A stretch of 64,000 nucleotides of DNA from Lojkania enalia (lineage: Eukaryota > Ascomycota > Dothideomycetes > Pleosporales), in assembly GCA_010094045.1 (NCBI GenBank), contig ML986589.1:193974-257973 (forward strand). Direction: 5' to 3'. A program made the translations under genes and the position numbers. Of the stretch, positions 34,268 to 45,579 are shown in pieces (positions within the stretch are counted from its first letter, which is position 1; each line of letters begins with the position of its first letter). The notes under the pieces were generated by a model. That model saw nothing but the letters and a program-made list of their open reading frames with translations. It did no database searches and was not told where the DNA came from.

Positions 34268-36705
34268 ATGAGTACGGAATACATCCAGGCCGCGACCAGG
34301 GATAATGATGTCTTCATAGGTAGTTGGATCAATTGGTCTCAAGGCAAAGTTGCTGGTGCAACTCTTACTTTGGGGCAGAAAGAAGGAGGTTTTCTTATCG
34401 CCTTCCTTGCGCTCTATGTCACTTTTACCGGAACTTGTTACTGGAGAGTGACAGCTTTCATTATTCACCAACTACTATGCCGTAAAACCGCCCAGGATGG
34501 CATGTATCATCAACGACAGGTATGCTACCTACTATACATGACCTATTATAAAATATTTTCCTTCATATTTCCTACGGAAAGCCCCGCTAACCGCGTCCTC
34601 GAATTAATAGGCCCTTTTGCGAAATACGGATGGCAGCGCATCCGCGTTCTTCAAATTCTTGCGAATGGTCCTCTCTTGGCGTTCCCAAAACAAGAAGTCC
34701 CTGATTCAAAGAATTTGGGCACCAGTCCTCCTAAGCTTTATCACAATGTCAGCATTTGCTGTTGCCAGCGTCTTTTCGTCAAAAGTCGCAACATTAGGTT
34801 TCGGCGAAGTACTCCTTGCCGGATCATAGTGCGGTGTGATGACTATTGGAAACCAGACAGTGGATTCTTGGAGCTTCTTCAACTCGTACTGGACTGGGCG
34901 ACTGTCGTATAGCGCAAACTATGCTACGCAGTGTTATGGCAACAGCACCCTTCCAGCCAGTTGTCGTACATTTCCTCGAGCCAACCTTCTGTACAGCATA
35001 TCAAGAGGCATCAAATGTCCATTTCCCGGTCAAGGAGATATATGCCGCAACTCTTCAACGGCGATTCGTCTCGATTCTGGCTTTATCAACAGTCATTTTG
35101 ACCTTGGAATCAATGCGCCTCAGCAGGAACGGTTTCTGTATAGGACTGTGAAGGAGTGTGCCCCCATCAAAAATGAAGGATACACTCGATACCTATCAAA
35201 CACCACTCCCCCGTCTGTAGAATTCCTCTTCGGCCCGAACCCTGATGTGACCGCTGGAGCTATGCCCGGACGAGAGGTTTCTGCTAACCGCACCTTTCAA
35301 GTTTCCGCTGATCCGATTACGGTCCGAGACTACTTAATCTAGTAGGTTAACCATCGATTTCAACTTCCAAAGAATACTAACCAGTATTCCTAGTTCCACC
35401 ATACACTATGCTAGCGAAGATGCAAAGCCGTGGTCGAACGAAGACGCAGTCGATTGGCAGCCCATTCCTGAACTCTATGTATCAAAATCGGATATGAGCA
35501 TATTTCTCCTTTCATCTAATAAAATAATGTACATCGAGGAGGTAAACGATCCTTGGTTCTCTGCCAATCAAACGTCAGGACTATATTTAAGTACAAGCCC
35601 GGGAGATCGTAAGCCGCTGTATCGTGCCGATGATCCCGCACGCGCTGTGGTTTGCTTGGAAAAATACCAATTTTGCAACCCAAATTTGCCCGAGAACAAT
35701 AGTTGCACCCCACTCACTGGCATTCGGCAAGCCTTTTCTCTAGGGCCTGGCTTATATCAAGATGAAGGCATACAGAGGCGAGTAGAATGGTCGTTAGCAG
35801 CAATACAATACATGGCTACAGGCTTCGTTGAGGTATCCAGTTATGTGAAAGCTCTTCTGGCCCGAAATAAGCTAGTTGTGGGCGTTCAAGGCGCTCTACC
35901 CAACAATCAATGGGAAATGGAACTCGAGAATTGGTTTAGGCTCACCTTGGCCGACCTTCAAAGGTCGATAGTAGACGAGGCCGCTATGGTCAAGACTCCA
36001 TTCACTGATGAATTCATGACGCCGCCTCCGTCAGAAGATGCATGGAAGGTCTGCCGCAGCCAAAAGATTCGCAGCGACAGTTACACCTCATTCAATATAC
36101 TCGGTCTTACAATCATCCTCGTACTTGGAGGCCTGATTATAATCTTATCGGTCACTCTTCCTCCGGCTATAGAGTGGTTTCAGCGACGCAGCAATCGATA
36201 CAGCAGTGTGGAATGGATCAACAACCACACGCTACATCTCCAACGACTTGCACATGAGGGCATTGGTGTAGGCACATGGTCATTCAATAGTCAAAATTAC
36301 CCATGTACTCTACCAGGAGAGAAATTGGTTATTCTTGACGCAACTATTCGGGAACATCCGGTCCTGAGAGTCGATGAGAAGAATCTCACACCTACCGAAA
36401 CATGCCACTCTCCTGGAACTACCACGGATAAGCGAGCATCCACTGCAGTGGCTGTGGAAGAGATTAATGAGATCTCGGATAATGAAATCTCTCAGTCTAG
36501 CACAGTGTCACGATCTAATACAGTCAATTCAAACGCACACAGCCTAATAGAAGGGTCGGAAAATGCCTCGTTAATGCAGAAACAAGAATCGGTTTCGATA
36601 CCTACAAGCCAGCAATCTCTTCGCTTCTCTACATCGTTTAATGAGGATGTTGAGGCACAGGTAGTTGTTCACGAAACAAACTCCACTCCAGAGGAAACGT
36701 TATAA
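34268..36705 (+). pseudogene. Multi-exon membrane protein gene with one premature stop (764 codons)
   Basis: Three exons: 34,268-34,519, 34,611-35,341 and 35,394-36,705. Intron 1 (91 nt) has GTATGC, a GCTAACC branch site and TAG. Intron 2 (52 nt) has GTAGGT, a perfect TACTAAC and TAG, and its removal joins the two frames exactly. The product is a large membrane protein typical of a poorly characterised, expanded fungal family: hydrophobic segments at about residues 38-60, 121-142 and 562-585, a Cys-rich extracytoplasmic middle (ECAPIKNEGYT, QFCNPNLP), a conserved NDPWFSANQT motif and a long cytoplasmic tail with LQRLAHEGIGVGTW. The only defect is TAG at 34,827-34,829 (codon 157) in the AGS-stop-CGV segment, where CAG to TAG would be a single RIP-type change. 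The start codon lies 14 bp after the transposon's target duplication. Translation could only yield a 156-residue fragment unless read through. Confidence 0.8.
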
Positions 36706-37917
36706 AAGATTTGGTCGGTGTTATGTCTCAGTAGTATATTATGTCATGAACAAAAAGGCCGACCTTCTTGCTGCTAAAGCATGAAGGTTTATATAGGTGA
36801 TAATTCCGGCTGACATATTAAGTATTGTTATGGGGGTGAATGGTAGCCATTTGAATGTATTGACCAATGATAAACTCCTAAGTCTCACTTTCGAATTTCA
36901 GACCTCCTTTATCACTGTTCATAACAATAATATTCCATTTTGACTGATGCTGAAATATTAAACTCCCAAATATTACGAGCATTGGAAATCTTTAAGAACA
37001 CAACACGGAAGAGCAATCATTCCAATACTTAAGCACCAGTTATAACAGTAGTATAATAGCGGTACAATTTGATAAAACTGAGATTAAACCAAAATCCGAA
37101 GCGTCATTTTTCAAATAGTCTATTGTGAAGATCGACAAATCTGAAAACATATGAATATCTTAAAGTAAAATTCACTCCACACACCATTTTATATACATTT
37201 ATTATCTGATACAGCCATCTTAGTATCAATAAGGCTTTGCCTGGATAATTAACGCCTGAAACGGCCCAATATCGGCCCCTACGCGCCGAAGAGCCCACCA
37301 TGCGGAGAAAATCTAAGGCGTACTTCGACTTTAAGCAACCCAAAATCTATAAACATGTTTATTTTCCCTATGATAATATATAAGTTCCGCACTGAAGCTA
37401 CTCTTAAATTTTTTGAATCACTCCTACCTCAAATTTTCCTTCGTATTACCCGCTTTTATGCTTGATTTACAAAGAATCTTGTTTTACAACATAACGATCT
37501 TCCTCTGCTACACCAATACTGCCAAGCTCTTACCATTCATGGTATTTATGGAAAGGCGTTATCTGAGTCTCGTAGCCTTGCCACAGTGTTGGAATGCCAT
37601 CATTAGCCTTGGGTCTACCGTAGCGTTCAAATTCATGTAAGATACTCCCTATAACGGCTAGTGCAGGGTAAATCCTACACAGCCCATACAATCATTACGG
37701 TGTAATTTGTCTTTGATAGATGTCGGGATTACAGGTATGTATAGCCTTTTCCTCTTCTTCCAGACGATCAGAATCTATAAAATCTGACTTTAGAACAGTA
37801 ATCAAAGAAAACTAATGGCGTATTCCCGAGGCGGCATCTGCGTTAATAAACCCTATTTATTATATTAGTTGACCCCCGGCTTCAGAGCAGCCCTCAAAGC
37901 ACGTTGCTTATACTTTA
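36706..37917. other. Intergenic, AT-leaning
   Basis: Downstream of the membrane-protein gene. A 79-codon minus frame at 37,104-37,343 has no recognised similarity. No repeat boundaries found; composition is moderately AT-rich but CA/TG are present, so it is not a strong RIP target. Confidence 0.4.
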
Positions 37918-38780
37918 GCACCTAACTTCCGCAACCATCCACGCCGCCAGGGCTTCTATAGCTCTTTACTTAGTACATCTGTGCCACTGTGGCCCTCAAT
38001 AGCTCCGGCACTTCGCTCACATGTTCCATTAGGCATTTCACAGGCTCTATTTCACTCATCCATGCCATTTTGGTTTTTGGCCCCTAGCATATCCGCCTCT
38101 AGCGCAGGACTCTTGCACTTGCAGACCCGCTTTCCCTTGCCTGCCGTAGCTTTCTATTTCGCAGCACGCTTCGCACTTGTCTCATTAAGGTCCTCATAGC
38201 TCATCACTTTCTCCTTCCTTTGGACCACGAACCTAGTCGATCGACGAACTTTGGTTTCGTTGTTAATTTTAGACAAGAATCGATTTTGGCCTTGACGAAG
38301 GTCATATTCGGTAAAGAATATTCGGGCGGCACTTGCGAGCTTTTATAAGTGCCTATGTAGACACTATTTGTGGTGAGAGGCGAATCTTGTCTCAGGGAGG
38401 GAGATGAGGAGCTGAACTGCTTGATTGAAGATAGCCAGCGGGCCATATTAATGTACATGGAAAAGGGGTATATCAGCTGATATCCAGCGTGATATCCGGA
38501 GTGATATCGACCGTGATATCGTACGTCGATATCTGATACAGCTCGGCAGGCTTGCCAAAATCCCCATGACACTATTTACTTGTCGTATTAAGTGCATGAA
38601 TATCTTGTTTGATCAGATTATGTAATAACGTAAGAGCCTCTAATATCACTGGCGCTACAGGTGTTTGTAGTACTTCGTCTTGCGGACAAGATCCTACCAC
38701 CTCATCAGCTTTCGGAATGGTAACAGGGGGCTTCGGTGTATCTCTGGGCACTGCCTGTATTGAACAGAAACAAACTAGTT
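37918..38780 (-). pseudogene. C-terminal remnant of a pogo-like DDE transposase, split by a solo LTR
   Basis: Read on the minus strand from about 38,780, the frame gives a Pro/Thr-rich linker, then LTLLHNLIKQDIHALN up to a TAG at the solo LTR (38,369-38,571). After the LTR it continues in frame (KLASAARIFFTEYDLRQ, then SKINNETKVRRSTRF, KVMSYEDLNETSAKRAAK and GKGKRVCKCKSPALEAD), ending in a degenerate tail. This is the characteristic C-terminal tail of a widespread fungal pogo/Tc1-mariner transposase family. Removing the LTR and one target copy restores one frame across the junction; remaining stops are TAG/TAA at expected Gln positions. The catalytic core is absent, and no TIRs were located. 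Composition is otherwise normal, so this short fragment largely escaped RIP. Confidence 0.75.
38369..38571 (-). repeat. Copia solo LTR, unmutated (203 bp)
   Basis: The reverse complement begins TGTCATGGGGATTTTGG and ends CTCACCACA. It matches, allowing for C-to-T changes, the 204-bp LTRs of the nested copia element at 45,376-45,579 and 50,830-51,033. Target duplication CTATT flanks it at 38,364-38,368 and 38,572-38,576, so it is a solo LTR left by recombination of a full element. It shows what the LTR looked like before RIP. Confidence 0.93.
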
Positions 38781-39161
38781 GCAGCCTATCCGACTATCAT
38801 ATGCCTCTTAGTTAGCGCTTCTTCCCTTGCGGGGCTGTACAGGGAGGTGAGATGCTCCTTGTAGAATATACCCACACTTCGATACAGTTGTATAACTAAG
38901 TCGGTATAGGCTGTCTTAAGGGGGCAAGAACTCCGAAGTTATAGGACTGGACTTTATAAGAGGTGTAACAAGTGGGATAATATAGGATAATGCTATTTTC
39001 AATCCAAAATTAAAAGATTTTAAGTATTTTATATATCCTAATACTGTTATATAATAGAACCTATAGTTTTCAACTTGTATATTCTTTAGTTTAGAGAATA
39101 AATCTACGCTTAAGCTACTCTAAGCTGATTTTAGAACTGTTATATCCACTTTTAGAATACG
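38781..39161. other. Transition from gene island to RIP block
   Basis: CA/TG are normal to about 38,990 and then drop within 100-200 bp. No gene seen. Confidence 0.5.
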
Positions 39162-39322
39162 TGTAATACCGCGTATTAGGCAGCATTAATTGCTAAGGCA
39201 AATATTGATATATTTAAGAAGGGTAAATAGTCTATTTAGCTAGAGGCTAGTAGTAGTAAGACTATATATATCTAAAAATAGGCTAATTATAATAGGATAA
39301 TAGATATATATAATACGTAATA
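39162..39322 (+). repeat. Probable solo LTR, RIP-mutated copy
   Basis: RIP-altered relative of 30,124-30,273, sharing ATTAATTGCTAAGGCAAATA and the downstream CTAATTATAATAGGAT block. It starts TGTAATACC and ends ACGTAATA; flanking five bases are ATACG and ATACT, a near-perfect target duplication. Confidence 0.5.
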
Positions 39323-39878
39323 ATACTTAGGAGTAAAATATATAATTTAAATACTTCTACAGGTTAAGACTAGCTATATTACAAGAAGGAGTAGCAGTCT
39401 ATTATTAGTACTAATATATTTAATAATAATTACTATTATCTATTTAACTCTCGCGTTTCTTTAGTTTTATATATTATCCTTCTCTTTAAGAACTTTAATA
39501 GAGCTAGATAAGTTAAATTCTAGTAAGGTGTAACTGCCTATTAGGTAGTTATAGGTAGTAATAGGTATTATTAAATATATAAGAATATACAGTTACCTAT
39601 ATATATAATATAAGCCTACTATTATATTTTAACTAAATATATTTAATATAACTCTCGTCTTTTTTATATTATAGGTATATTTTAACACAATTTAGCTATT
39701 TTATAGAGCTTTTCTACTTACCTTAAACTACTCTATAATCTTATTATATAGAATATTCTTATAACGTTTCTAGTTAATTATTTAGACTTTTCTAACTTTA
39801 AGTTTTAGATAGTATCTTTTAATAGTTTAAGCCTAGTTATTATCTAAAGGCTTAATTAATTAGTTTATAGAATAATTA
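39323..39878. repeat. RIP-mutated spacer, unassigned
   Basis: AT-rich, CA/TG-depleted. A segment at about 39,529-39,687 with TGTAACTGCC start and TTTAACA end resembles another LTR, but there is no second copy or target duplication to support it. Confidence 0.4.
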
Positions 39879-41750
39879 ACGTACAGTATAAGCGAGCTAA
39901 TTATCTAAGCGAGCTGATTATAATACTAAGACTATACCAAAATCGCGACTACTTTTCGCAAAATATTGTACTTTCTTATATTCTATCGTACTATATAGTA
40001 TAGTAGCCTATTCTTCTATATCTATAGCATCATTTTTACACGTTTACAAGTTATACCTAGCCTCGCTGCACTACTTACAGCGCCTTTAAGTCGGCTAGCC
40101 TCTATCAACACGCGTCTTCTTCCTACCCTTCTTTCTATTAGTACAAGCGCTAAACTCTTTTAGAGCAGTTAATTAAGCGCCTTCTTTAATTATTAGATTA
40201 CCTTCCTTCTATATATACTTTCTTTTATACGATTGATGTTATATAGCGGCTTTATTAGCTGCTTAAAACTTAGTAACCTAAGCGTATAATAGTACATTTT
40301 TATATATTATATACACAGCACCCTTTATAAACTATTTAAACGCCTCTACTATTAAAGTAGATAAGCTATCTAGGTGCTTTTAAACTCTTAATCGAACGTA
40401 CGTAGATTAAGACCTAAATTTAATAGGATTACTTAGTATTTTTAACTCCTAAGGGGTATTTTTAACCGTAGGGGGTATTAGTATATATAGTTAAACTTCG
40501 AGCTTTAATAGTACTATATTTAGGTTAAATAGAACTAGACTAGTATCTTAAAAGTTACTTAAGATATTACTCTTCGTAATTGCTACGTTAAAAGCTACTT
40601 TAAAATAGGGTAAGAACTCGATTTTCGTAATATAGTTAATATAACCGTATATTAGCTGCTCGACTTAGCACCCGTACGCAGTTTTTAAAGGCGAGAAATA
40701 ACCTATATCTAGTAGCTATAGTAGGTATAATAAATGTAGAGGTATATAGAGAGTAATAATATTCTTTTCCTCGCAGAGCTGCCTAAATTTAAGCAAGTTA
40801 TAGCTCTTATAGCTGTTAAGAATTAGTAATTAATATATATTAACAGTACGATCCTTTATATATACGTTAAAGTACTTTAACTACTTAATACTAATATTAT
40901 TTATCGTCTAGCCGTTATTAGTAACCTATATAGCCTAGGTTAGTAGAATATCGTCTTCTTTATACTATATAGAAAGGTAGTAGGTGCCTGTAAAGATAAT
41001 AAAAAGTAGTATTACCTATTCTATTACGTTAATACCCTAGATAATTATAGTCTACTTATAATTATCTGGCTAGAGCTACTTTAGTTAATTCCGTCTCTTA
41101 GAGCTAGTAACTACTACTCCTATCGATATTACGCCTATTATAAAGCCTGATTTATTAAAATTGTATATATCTTTATTAATAATACTATATTTAGCCTTTA
41201 TATTCTATATAAGATAGAACCAGCCTCCTATAACTTTAGGATCCTTATATTTAGCTCTTAAATAGTTGTACTTTTAATTAAATTTAACCTTAAGCTTAAG
41301 CGTACATTTAATAAAGTTCTCTACCTAGTTCTTTCTAACCTAACTAGTAGAGCGCGTAGCTAGTAGTAAATTAGCTATATCTTAAACAGTAGTAAGCTGC
41401 GGCGGAAATCCTCTTATATCTAGATCTAGTATATACTAAATAATTACCCACTCCTTAGTCTTATTAAGCTTTATTAAATTAGGCTGACAATTGTGTTATA
41501 GAGCTATTTCTCGCTTTCGTATACTAAATATACTTTAGGAGATATTATAGATTAATACAACGCGATGTATAGTTAGTATTACGTCTTATTAAAGAGTTTA
41601 GAGTGTAAGCTATATTCTAGCTTCTTTCTAAATTAATTCTACAGTTATTAGTTATAGTATAATATTATAAAGTATAATTATCGCGATTTTAGTAGAGTCT
41701 TAGTATTATAATCAGCTCGCTTAGATAATTAGCTCGCTTGTACTGTACGT
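39879..41750 (-). mobile_element. Full-length Fot1/pogo-like DNA transposon (1,872 bp), RIP-inactivated
   Basis: Inverted repeats of about 70 bp (39,879-39,948 and 41,681-41,750) begin ACGTACAGTA and differ at only a few C/T positions; the target duplication is TA (39,877-39,878 and 41,751-41,752). Each TIR contains two AAGCGAGCT motifs at a 17-bp period, as in the deleted element at 33,106. The transposase lies on the minus strand. Near 41,040-41,170 it reads IYNFNKSGFIIGVI, the mutated form of the first catalytic Asp region of Fot1-type DDE enzymes (N-F-D-E-x-G-F), followed by a QPDN block. Near 40,060-40,110 it ends in a zinc-knuckle remnant. Many TAA/TAG stops. Confidence 0.92.
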
Positions 41751-42003
41751 TATAGATAATACTAAAGGTTAGTAAAGGTATAAATTTAATTTACGCCGGT
41801 TTCCTAAGATTAGATATTAGTAAAAGAAACTTAATAACCTCTTTCTCTTCTTCTATCTTAAAATATATTTAGTTTTAGGCTATTTCCTCTTTTAAACGTC
41901 GTCTCTTATTATAATAATAGAGGCTAGAGAGAGATACTATTCTATTCTAGTCTTATACTAGTATCTAGCTAGCTTAGTCTATATAAGCGATTATAATAGA
42001 AGT

Positions 42004-42129
42004 TATTATAGCTAAGCTATTTATAGTTAGCCTTTTAGTAGGTCTAGAAATATATATATAGTATATCTTATATTTCTAGTTAATAGATATAGTTTTTTTA
42101 ACCCTTATTAGAGCTAGCTAGCTCTAATA
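42004..42129 (+). repeat. 5' LTR of copia A (126 bp)
   Basis: Begins TATTATAGCTAAGC (RIP form of TGTTACGGCTAAGC seen in the unmutated copy at 58,127-58,252, minus strand). Preceded by GAAGT. Confidence 0.92.
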
Positions 42130-45100
42130 GTTATAAGCCTAGAAGCCTTTTAACTACTACTATATTCTATATAAATAGATTAGAGCTAATTAATATAAGC
42201 TTAGTTAGTTAATTATATCTTATTTATTAAGACCTTAATTATCTTAATATTACTAGACTAGCTAAGAAGCTAGAAAGTTTAAAACTAGTTATAGTAGAGA
42301 CTTTAATAGATTAATATAATATAGTATATTAAAAAGATAATAGAATTAGATCTACTTATTACTAAAGCTACGGTTATTCTTAATAAACTAGAGTACTAGA
42401 TATAGTAACTATTTCTATAGAAGAATAGTATAGACTAGAACTAGCTTTAAAAATATATAAACCTAGACCTTAGTAAAAAGTTAGTTCTTTAACTAGACGT
42501 TAAGAAGCCGATTAAAAAATAGTTTAGAGATTTCTATAGGATAGATAGTAATACTAAAGTAGTAGATGCTAAAGTAAATATTATAGATCTAACTAATTAA
42601 GAATTAGTAAAATATAAAGCCTAATATAAGATATATAGCTATAGTAAGGTATAATAATTATAGGAAGAAAAGGCTTTTAGAGAATTTACGTAGGAGATAT
42701 CGAGAACGATAGTAGCTTAATATATCTATCTAATTATAAACTATAAGACTATATATAATTAACTATAGACTTTTAAAAAGTATCTCTACCTAAATAAAGT
42801 TAAGTGTAGTATATAGCTATAAACTCGATACTAGACGCTTAAGATATAACTAAAAAAGAAGAACCTAGATACTTAGTTTAAAGATTAGTTTAAAATAACA
42901 CGCGTTATAAATCTAATAAATATACTAGAAGTATAGGAGAATTAAACTTAATAGGACTTTATTCTCGTAGTTAAAAGCTTAGATAATAGTTAGGTAGTAA
43001 ATAAGCTATTACTACTTATTAAATTTAAAGTAGATAATAAACTATATATAAATATCTTAGATCTAGTAGCCTAGTATATATTATACTATTATTATACTAG
43101 ACTAGTTATATTAGAGCTAGAGACGTTCGCGATACTTAGTATTATACTATAATAGTTATAGTAGTTGTAGTAGACTAATAGCAGCTAGAAATTTTAATAA
43201 TTAAGATAGATAGTCTACTTCTATAAAAATAGTTATAAATTTAAGTAGTATTTATATATTAATTTAGTATTAAGCTTATTAAGCTAGTAACTAAATTAAG
43301 ATATTAAGTAGAAATTCTAGAAGTTTAGGATATTAAAATTATCTAGGTTAAAAGTATTCTATAATACTAAGAAGTAACTAGTAGTAATAGTAGGATTAGT
43401 AGGATTAGTAGATTCTATAAGCTCTATAATAGTTTTAGTACTAGTATTAAATATAATAAAAAGATAGAATAATAGGTATTAACTATTAAAACTAACTATA
43501 ATAATAGTTTTAAACCTAAATTAATTAGTAAAATCTATAGTAACTTTAACTCTATAATTTAGAGCTATATAAGCTAAGTAGTATTAGTATTAACTATTAC
43601 TACTTAATAAATAGATTATAAACTTTAGTTTAAATACTTATATTACTAATAGTAAGTTTTATAGTTAGAAAATAATATAGTAGCTTAAACTAGATAACTA
43701 TATATATATAGGGGGATAGCTGCTACTAATTTAAAAATAGAAAGAAGTCTAGCTATAAGTATAGATATCTACTAGAATTAAAACTATCCTACTTTTATAT
43801 ATAATATATATCCTAGAGATATTTCTAAATATAGTTAGTCTCTTATATTATAGTATAGTAGGAATCTATTTTAACTTAAAATAAGACTATTTATATTAGA
43901 TAGATCTATTAAATATTATATACTATTTTAGGTATATATCTAAATATTAGCTAATAGATATAGAGAATAATATATAACTATCTCTATTAGTATATATAGT
44001 ATAGTATAGATTAAAGCCTTCTTATACAATTTATAAGTAGCTAGAACTTATACCTATATAAGCTTATAGGGTATTTAACTATATTAGCTAGAAGGTAGTT
44101 ACTTATCTACCTATTTATATTAACAGGCTTAAGTTAATTAAGTAGTAGTAGAAAGTATAGTAATAGTAGTAGTATAGAAATTAAGCTCTAAAATAGATAG
44201 AATATACTATTTATATCTAGTTTAAGCTTTATAAAATAGTAAGTAGGAGAGCTTTTTAAAAACTAGTCTAGAGACTATTTAAGAAACTAAGAATAGATTT
44301 AGTCTAGATACACGATCGGTTAGAATACTACTATAATAGAGACCTCTAAATATTTTATATAGTCTACTAGTATAGTAGATAATATAAAACCTACTACCTA
44401 CTAAATAAGAATATAATAATACTATAATATATAGTATAGAGATTACTAGTTAAACTTAAAACTTAGTTTAATATATAGGTTAAAGCTATTAAGCTTAATA
44501 ATAAGCGCGGATATTCTAAAATACTTAATATTTATAAAGACCTAAGAATTTTAGTAGAACTATAAATAGAGTATACTAAGAAGTAGAATAGTCTAATAGA
44601 GAGAGTATAGCAGTTACTAGTTATATAGGAAAGAGCTATAAGAATAGATATAGGGCTACTAATAGAAGTATTAAATAAGTACCTACTCTTAGTAGTCTAT
44701 CTCCTTAATTATATACTAACCGAAGCTCTAGACTAATATACCCTATATAAGATAGTATACGGAACTAGACTATTAGTAGCTTATCTTAGTATATTAGAAG
44801 CTAAGGTATATATCTTAAATTATTATCTATATTAGAAAGAGAAACTATAATCTTATATATTAATCGAATATTTTATAAGGTATAACTCTATAAATATCTA
44901 TTATATCTAAATACTAGAGTTAGATAGAATTATTAAAACTAAAGATATTATTCTACTACCTATAGAATTATATAAAAATTTTATCTTTCTAGACAAGTAG
45001 ATATTATATCTAATAGCTATAGTACTTAATATTAAGAAGAGTTATAAGCTAAATAATATAGAGCTTAAATAGATACTAGATTAATTAATAGCTTAATCGC

Positions 45101-45375
45101 GTAAAAAGACGCTAGATAATAAATTTAAGTAGTAGATTAAGAAGTAGCTTAAATAGGAGCTAAATTAGTAATAATTAAGTAAACTAGCTAGAATAGAGTA
45201 TCTAGTAGTTAGTAGTATTATAATACTAGAAGATACTTTAAAATTATATAGTTAAGATAATTATAATAAGTATTTAAAGGTAATAACTAGCCTTTCTAAA
45301 AGCTAGTATTAGATTAAACTAGAAGTAGAGGCTTTAGACTAATAATTAAATAATATAAATAGATATAATAAAATT

Positions 45376-45579
45376 TATTATAGAGATTTTTAGCTAGTTT
45401 ACTAAGTTATATTAGATATCGACGTATAATATTATAGTCGATATTATACCGGATATTATACTAGATATTAGCTAATATACCCTTTTTTTATATATATAAA
45501 TATAGCCCGTTAACTATTTTTAATTAACTAGTTTAACTCCTTATCTCCCTCACTAAGATAAGATTCGCCTCTTACTATA
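45376..45579 (+). repeat. 5' LTR of nested copia (204 bp)
   Basis: Starts TATTATAGAGATTTTTAGC and ends CTTACTATA. Matches 50,830-51,033 and, in unmutated form, the solo LTR at 38,369-38,571 (minus). Confidence 0.93.

Noticed and set aside
35340..35342. Apparent stop codon TAG ending the middle frame of the membrane-protein gene
   Set aside because: It straddles a splice donor. Removing 35,342-35,393 (GTAGGT..TACTAAC..TAG) joins both frames, so it is intronic and not a nonsense mutation.
38204..38572. 122-codon minus-strand frame that looks like a small gene
   Set aside because: It starts in the solo LTR and runs out of frame through the transposase remnant, so it is chimeric and accidental.
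39529..39687. Another solo LTR (TGTAACTGCC to TTTAACA)
   Set aside because: No target duplication and no second copy in the window.
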